A stretch of 9,366 bases of DNA, from positions 1 to 9,366 of the forward strand of contig JACMMD010000248.1 of assembly GCA_014379235.1 (NCBI GenBank), read 5' to 3'. The position numbers and the translations under genes were made by a program. The number at the start of each line of letters is the position of its first letter. Positions within the stretch are counted from its first letter, which is position 1. Positions 6,468-9,366 of the stretch are shown here, piece after piece. The stretch is from Anaerolineae bacterium (GTDB lineage Bacteria > Chloroflexota > Anaerolineae > Aggregatilineales > Phototrophicaceae). The notes beneath the pieces are model-generated. The model was not told where the DNA came from and made no database searches. It was given only the letters and a program-made list of their open reading frames with translations.

Positions 6468-8027
6468 TTACTGGTCAAACTGAGTGCTGTCAAATTCGAC
6501 AAACCACTTCTGGAATAGATCATCCAACGTGCCATCAGCTTCCATACTTGCCAGTGCCATGTTGATTGGCTCGACCAATTCAGAACCCGTTGGGAAGATA
6601 AAACCGAGTTCTTCCGATGTCAGTGGATCGCCGACGACCTTCAACTGACCATCGTTAGCACCCATATAGCCCATTCCGGCCACGTTGTCCAAAATCACAG
6701 CGTCAACATCACCCGCTAACAGTGCCTGTACAGCGACAGGAAAGGTCTCATACGCCGAAATTCGGTCTTCACCAACTACTTCGACAGCCGTCTCATAGTT
6801 AGTGGTTGCTGGCTGTGAGCCAACGAGCAAAGCCGGGTCGGCAGCGAGTTCTTCTACGCTGCTAAAACGATCTTCATCGGCACGGGTGAGAATAACCTGC
6901 GCCAATTGAATATAGCCATCCGAGAAGTCGATAATCTCCTCGCGCTCTTCAGTGATCGTAATGCCATCTGCACCCATGTCGAACTGGCCGTCGGCTACCG
7001 CGATAATCATGCCTTCCCATGCCGACTCAACAAATACAGGTTCGCAATTCAGGCGCTCGCAAATGATCGCAAACGCATCATAGTCCCAGCCAATACCTTC
7101 GCCAGTTTCAGGGTCGAGATAGTTGAAAGGTAGGTAGGCATTCTCGACAGCGATTGTGATTTCACGCCCGCCCAAGTCCGGCAAATCCATCGCTTCGACA
7201 GGGGCTTCGGTTTCAAGAATCGCTTCGAGATCGGCAGGATCATTACCGTCGAAGTCGATAAACCACTTCTGGAACAACGCCTCCAGCGATCCATCTTCAC
7301 GCATAGAGTCCAACGCCGCATTCACGGGTTCGACTAGATCGGAGTCGTTCGGGAAAACCGCGCCAAGCTCCTCAGATGTCAGCGGATCGCCAACGATTTT
7401 CAACGCGCCTTCAGGGTTTGCGCCGATATAGGAGAGACCCGCAACGTTATCCACAATTACAGCATCCACGTCGCCCGCGAGAAGCGCCTGAATGGTAACG
7501 CCAAAGGTTTCGTAGGCACTGATACGCGCTTCGCCAACGACATTAACGGCGGTGTCGTAGTTGGTGGTCGCAGGCTGTGTACCAACGAGCAAGGTTTCAT
7601 CAGCAGCTAGCTCCTCAGCACTGGCGAAACGTTCCTCGTCACCACGCACGAGAACGACCTGTGACAACTGAATATAGCTGTCCGAGAAATCTACGATTTC
7701 GTCACGCTCGGCAGTGATGGTAATGCCATCTACAGCCATATCAAACTGACCGTCTGAGACGGCAATAATCATGCCTTCCCACGCGGTTTCTTGAAATTCC
7801 GGCACACAGTTCAGGCGAACGCAAAGCTCATTGATGAGTTCATACTCATAGCCGACAGGCTCATTGGTTGTCGGATGTATAAACTGGAATGGAAGATAAG
7901 CGTTTTCCATCGCTACGACGACAGTACGCCCTTCCAAATCTGGCAAATCGCCATCCTGAGCGTAAGCGACAGTTATCGACAACAGCGCAAATATCAGCAG
8001 CAAAAACAAATAGGTACGTCGAAGCAT
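6468..8027 (-). CDS. Tandem double-domain solute-binding protein (2 x SBP_bac_3), secreted
   Basis: This 519-aa extracytoplasmic binding protein is built of two full family-3 (amino-acid-type) binding domains. The signal peptide is residues 1-23 (cleavage after AYA, no lipobox Cys). Domain 1 is 28-260, a 21-residue acidic linker follows, and domain 2 is 282-514; a single such domain is the usual whole protein. By hand alignment about 160 of 233 positions are identical. Both copies carry ENAYLPF (41-47, 295-301), AWEGMIIAV (82-90, 336-344), GITIT with the ligand-carboxylate Arg (R108, R362), QPATTNY (151-157, 405-411) and the ligand-amine Asp in DNVAG (D193, D447), so both should bind ligand. 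Each copy also has a C-x4-C pair (C69/C74, C323/C328). The start is ATG 8027, with GGAGGA at 8035-8040 and 7-nt spacing; upstream in-frame ATGs lack this. The cognate permease lies downstream. The ligand is probably an amino acid, not identifiable from sequence. Confidence 0.93.
   Translation of the reverse strand: MLRRTYLFLLLIFALLSITVAYAQDGDLPDLEGRTVVVAMENAYLPFQFIHPTTNEPVGYEYELINELCVRLNCVPEFQETAWEGMIIAVSDGQFDMAVDGITITAERDEIVDFSDSYIQLSQVVLVRGDEERFASAEELAADETLLVGTQPATTNYDTAVNVVGEARISAYETFGVTIQALLAGDVDAVIVDNVAGLSYIGANPEGALKIVGDPLTSEELGAVFPNDSDLVEPVNAALDSMREDGSLEALFQKWFIDFDGNDPADLEAILETEAPVEAMDLPDLGGREITIAVENAYLPFNYLDPETGEGIGWDYDAFAIICERLNCEPVFVESAWEGMIIAVADGQFDMGADGITITEEREEIIDFSDGYIQLAQVILTRADEDRFSSVEELAADPALLVGSQPATTNYETAVEVVGEDRISAYETFPVAVQALLAGDVDAVILDNVAGMGYMGANDGQLKVVGDPLTSEELGFIFPTGSELVEPINMALASMEADGTLDDLFQKWFVEFDSTQFDQ
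6486..7946 (-). repeat. Intragenic direct duplication, period about 762 bp
   Basis: The two binding domains are a direct in-frame repeat (codons 28-260 and 282-514; period 254 codons, with a one-codon gap late in copy 2). The repeat is visible in DNA: a stretch at about 7001-7021 (gataatcatgccttcccatg) recurs at about 7763-7782 with few changes. Synonymous drift is considerable, so the duplication is not brand new, but amino-acid identity remains high. Confidence 0.85.
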
Positions 8028-8034
8028 TTTAGTT

Positions 8035-8040
8035 TCCTCC
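8035..8040 (-). promoter_or_regulatory. Strong ribosome binding site of the double binding-protein gene
   Basis: GGAGGA reads on the minus strand at 8040-8035, 7 nt before ATG 8027. It is the strongest Shine-Dalgarno in the window, and it decides this start over the longer frame beginning at 8093. Confidence 0.85.
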
Positions 8041-8078
8041 AGCCTTGTAAAGTTAATAAAGTAGCACATCTGGCGCAT

Positions 8079-8087
8079 ATTATAGCA
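8079..8087 (-). promoter_or_regulatory. Extended -10 promoter of the binding-protein/permease operon
   Basis: TGCTATAAT on the minus strand (8087-8079) is a perfect extended -10 (TGn plus TATAAT), which can work without a -35. No good -35 is present at 17 nt (CAATTT). The predicted start point near 8072 leaves a 5' UTR of about 45 nt containing the GGAGGA ribosome site. Confidence 0.65.
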
Positions 8088-8111
8088 TGTCACTGGAACT
8101 AAAATTGAAAC

Positions 8112-8127
8112 AATCTAATTGTAGATT
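8112..8127 (-). terminator. Weak hairpin directly after the acetyltransferase stop
   Basis: AATCTA and TAGATT (8112-8117 and 8122-8127) form a 6-bp AT-rich stem with a 4-nt loop, adjoining the TAA stop at 8128-8130. On the minus strand it is followed by GTTTCAATTTT. It might terminate the hflX-side operon weakly, or act as a small operator upstream of the next promoter. The stem is too weak for a firm call. Confidence 0.3.
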
Positions 8128-8934
8128 TTAGACTAAGCGATGCAAGCTGTACCAAGAACGCCCACTTGATACCACGAAATCGTCAGCCACATAACCATGT
8201 GCGAAGGCTGTTTGAAAAGTCTCGCGTAAGGCGATACGCCAGCGATAGGCTAAGTCCGCGTCAGACTTTTTCAGAGCCGCGAGATCGTAAGGGATCTCAA
8301 TTGAGAGCGTGGTAGTGAGCACAGTCTGGAATTTAGTCGATATTGGCTCACCGTTCGCCCCTCGACACAATAAGAACCATTCGTCGGATGTATCCAGTGC
8401 TTCGGGTTCTTGAGCGTTCGCTAACCGCTCGACACGTTCATCGCGCAAATTCCATGCAATCTCTACACGATCAGATGGTAGTCCGGCGTTAATGCTGTCG
8501 GTCATCACCCCATAAAAATCGACATGGTAGGTATTGGTGACTGCGCCGAGAATACGCAGATTGAAATTGGCATTGCCGCGTTGCAGAGGGTCATATGTCC
8601 AATGAATCGCATTGTAGCCGTTAGCTAAAGCCCAGCGTCGCTGCTCTTGCTTGAGCGCGAAACCGATGCCGCGATTTTGATAGTTGGGATGAACGCCGGT
8701 CATGTGCGACCAGAGCATCCATTCGGTCTGTCGCACCGGGAAGGCCAATGCCATGCCGATCATGTGATCGATGTCGGGGTCAACTGCCGCGATGACAGCA
8801 CCGCCGTTCATGGCCATGGGGTGCATTACCGCTGCCGGAACAGCATCACGCGGGGCGAGATTCCAAATCGCTAGTTCGAGATCGACGATTTGATTCAGGT
8901 CTGACATGTCAGTGAGAACGCGAAATTCAATCAT
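8128..8934 (-). CDS. GNAT-superfamily acetyltransferase, COG3375-like
   Basis: This 268-aa protein has an N-terminal GNAT fold. Motif A is at about 77-95 (SHMTGVHPNYQNRGIGFALK region), with the acetyl-CoA loop pattern Q86-x-x-G89-x-G91. The following YDPLQRGNANFNLRILG (114-130) is characteristic of the COG3375 group of predicted acetyltransferases, as I recall the family. The region after about 150 is longer than in a minimal GNAT enzyme and includes IPYDLAALKK and a WR..LRETF segment typical of this group's C-terminal half. The natural substrate is unknown; COG3375 members are mostly uncharacterised. It starts 8 nt after the upstream small membrane protein gene and has no clear Shine-Dalgarno, which suggests translational coupling. 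Confidence 0.85.
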   Translation of the reverse strand: MIEFRVLTDMSDLNQIVDLELAIWNLAPRDAVPAAVMHPMAMNGGAVIAAVDPDIDHMIGMALAFPVRQTEWMLWSHMTGVHPNYQNRGIGFALKQEQRRWALANGYNAIHWTYDPLQRGNANFNLRILGAVTNTYHVDFYGVMTDSINAGLPSDRVEIAWNLRDERVERLANAQEPEALDTSDEWFLLCRGANGEPISTKFQTVLTTTLSIEIPYDLAALKKSDADLAYRWRIALRETFQTAFAHGYVADDFVVSSGRSWYSLHRLV

Positions 8935-8942
8935 GCTGGAGA

Positions 8943-9191
8943 CTATTTACCGAGTGGTTCCGCCATTAAAAGGCCAATCAACGCGGTGAGGATACCAACG
9001 TTGAGGGTGATTATGCCAATGAGTTCAAGCAAACGCGACTCTGTATAGGCTTCGATCAACTGAATGATGAAGCTTACGATAACCAGCAATATACCAATCA
9101 CAACCGGCAGACCACGCTGTTTTGCTAACAGAGTGGACAGCCGCTCAATCAAGCGCGCAAGGGTAAGAGATTGGTCGATACGCTTGAACAT
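8943..9191 (-). CDS. Small two-TM membrane protein, unknown function
   Basis: This 82-aa protein has an amphipathic, Arg/Leu-rich N-terminus (1-27) and two strongly hydrophobic segments at about 29-47 (LPVVIGILLVIVSFIIQLI) and 56-76. A short acidic/polar loop joins them, containing EAYTESRLLE (47-56). I do not recognise a named family. It is accepted as real because it is packed between two recognisable genes: its ATG is 4 nt after the stop of the probable hflX, and its stop is 8 nt before the acetyltransferase ATG. The ribosome site is weak, so translation is probably coupled to hflX. It may be a membrane-associated accessory protein; no function is inferred. Confidence 0.75.
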   Translation of the reverse strand: MFKRIDQSLTLARLIERLSTLLAKQRGLPVVIGILLVIVSFIIQLIEAYTESRLLELIGIITLNVGILTALIGLLMAEPLGK

Positions 9192-9195
9192 AATT

Positions 9196-9366
9196 TTATT
9201 CCACTACGCGATAGCTGCTGAACCGTTCTGCCATTGACGCTGGAAGCCTTACCGTCAACACGACACCGTTTTCGGTATGCTCTTGACCTTCAACCACTGC
9301 CGCCTCATGCAGCAGCGACACGAGTTCACCCTGTTGATAGGGCAGCAGCAGCTTCATGCGATACAG
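9196..9366 (-). CDS. hflX: Probable GTPase HflX, C-terminal 56 residues only
   Basis: The minus-strand frame enters from the right edge and ends at TAA 9196-9198. The visible piece reads LYRMKLLLPYQQGELVSLLH, then EHTENGVVLTVRLP and a final SSYRVVE. This matches the C-terminal domain style of HflX (LPY..GELV..LH, then a Gly-Val strand, then RLP), a ribosome-associated GTPase involved in splitting stalled or heat-damaged ribosomes. The G domain is outside the window, so the assignment rests on the tail alone. It heads a tight same-strand cluster with the small membrane protein (4 nt) and the acetyltransferase. Confidence 0.7.
   Translation of the reverse strand: MYRMKLLLPYQQGELVSLLHEAAVVEGQEHTENGVVLTVRLPASMAERFSSYRVVE

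Noticed and set aside
6468..8027. Two separate binding-protein genes fused by assembly error
   Set aside because: The second copy has no signal peptide, start codon or ribosome site of its own. The two copies have drifted apart by about 31% at the protein level, so a misjoined repeat is unlikely.
8028..8093. Longer binding-protein start at ATG 8093
   Set aside because: It would bury the GGAGGA ribosome site and the -10 promoter inside coding sequence, and would put a polar extension before the signal peptide.

Overview
The window looks like chromosomal DNA of a Chloroflexota bacterium, probably an Anaerolineae-type lineage. This is an inference from gene style, not from a marker gene: a PKD-repeat lipoprotein with Pro/Thr-rich linkers, a 7TM-GAF-PAS histidine kinase paired with an OmpR-type regulator, a COG3375-type acetyltransferase, and an HflX-like C-terminus. 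Coding density is high. No gap exceeds 160 bases, and I see no tRNA, rRNA, CRISPR array, insertion sequence or attachment site.

Layout. Positions 1-1257 (minus) hold the first 419 codons of a lipoprotein with PKD domains; the gene runs off the left edge and is open to it. A 159-bp divergent promoter region (1258-1416) separates it from a plus-strand operon. That operon contains an OmpR/PhoB-type response regulator (1417-2127), a membrane histidine kinase with seven predicted TM segments, GAF, PAS, HisKA and HATPase (2160-4403), and a secreted beta-propeller-like protein (4420-5466). The operon ends at a perfect 15-bp inverted repeat (5481-5518), which also contains the stop codon of the convergent gene.

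The rest is on the minus strand. From the right edge it reads: the 3' end of a probable hflX (9196-9366), a two-TM small membrane protein (8943-9191) and a GNAT/COG3375 acetyltransferase (8128-8934), tightly packed as one operon. An extended -10 promoter at 8079-8087 then drives an amino-acid-type ABC uptake pair: a double solute-binding protein (6468-8027) and a permease (5506-6369). A clear intrinsic terminator/attenuator lies between these two genes.

The most unusual item is the solute-binding protein. It consists of two complete SBP_bac_3 domains in tandem, about 69% identical by hand count, behind one type-I signal peptide, with no lipobox and no membrane anchor. Both copies keep the expected ligand residues. 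No ATPase gene accompanies the pair in this window. Other points of interest are the apparently leaderless start of the response regulator, the co-transcribed secreted propeller that may work with the sensor kinase, and the hairpin overlapping the permease stop codon.
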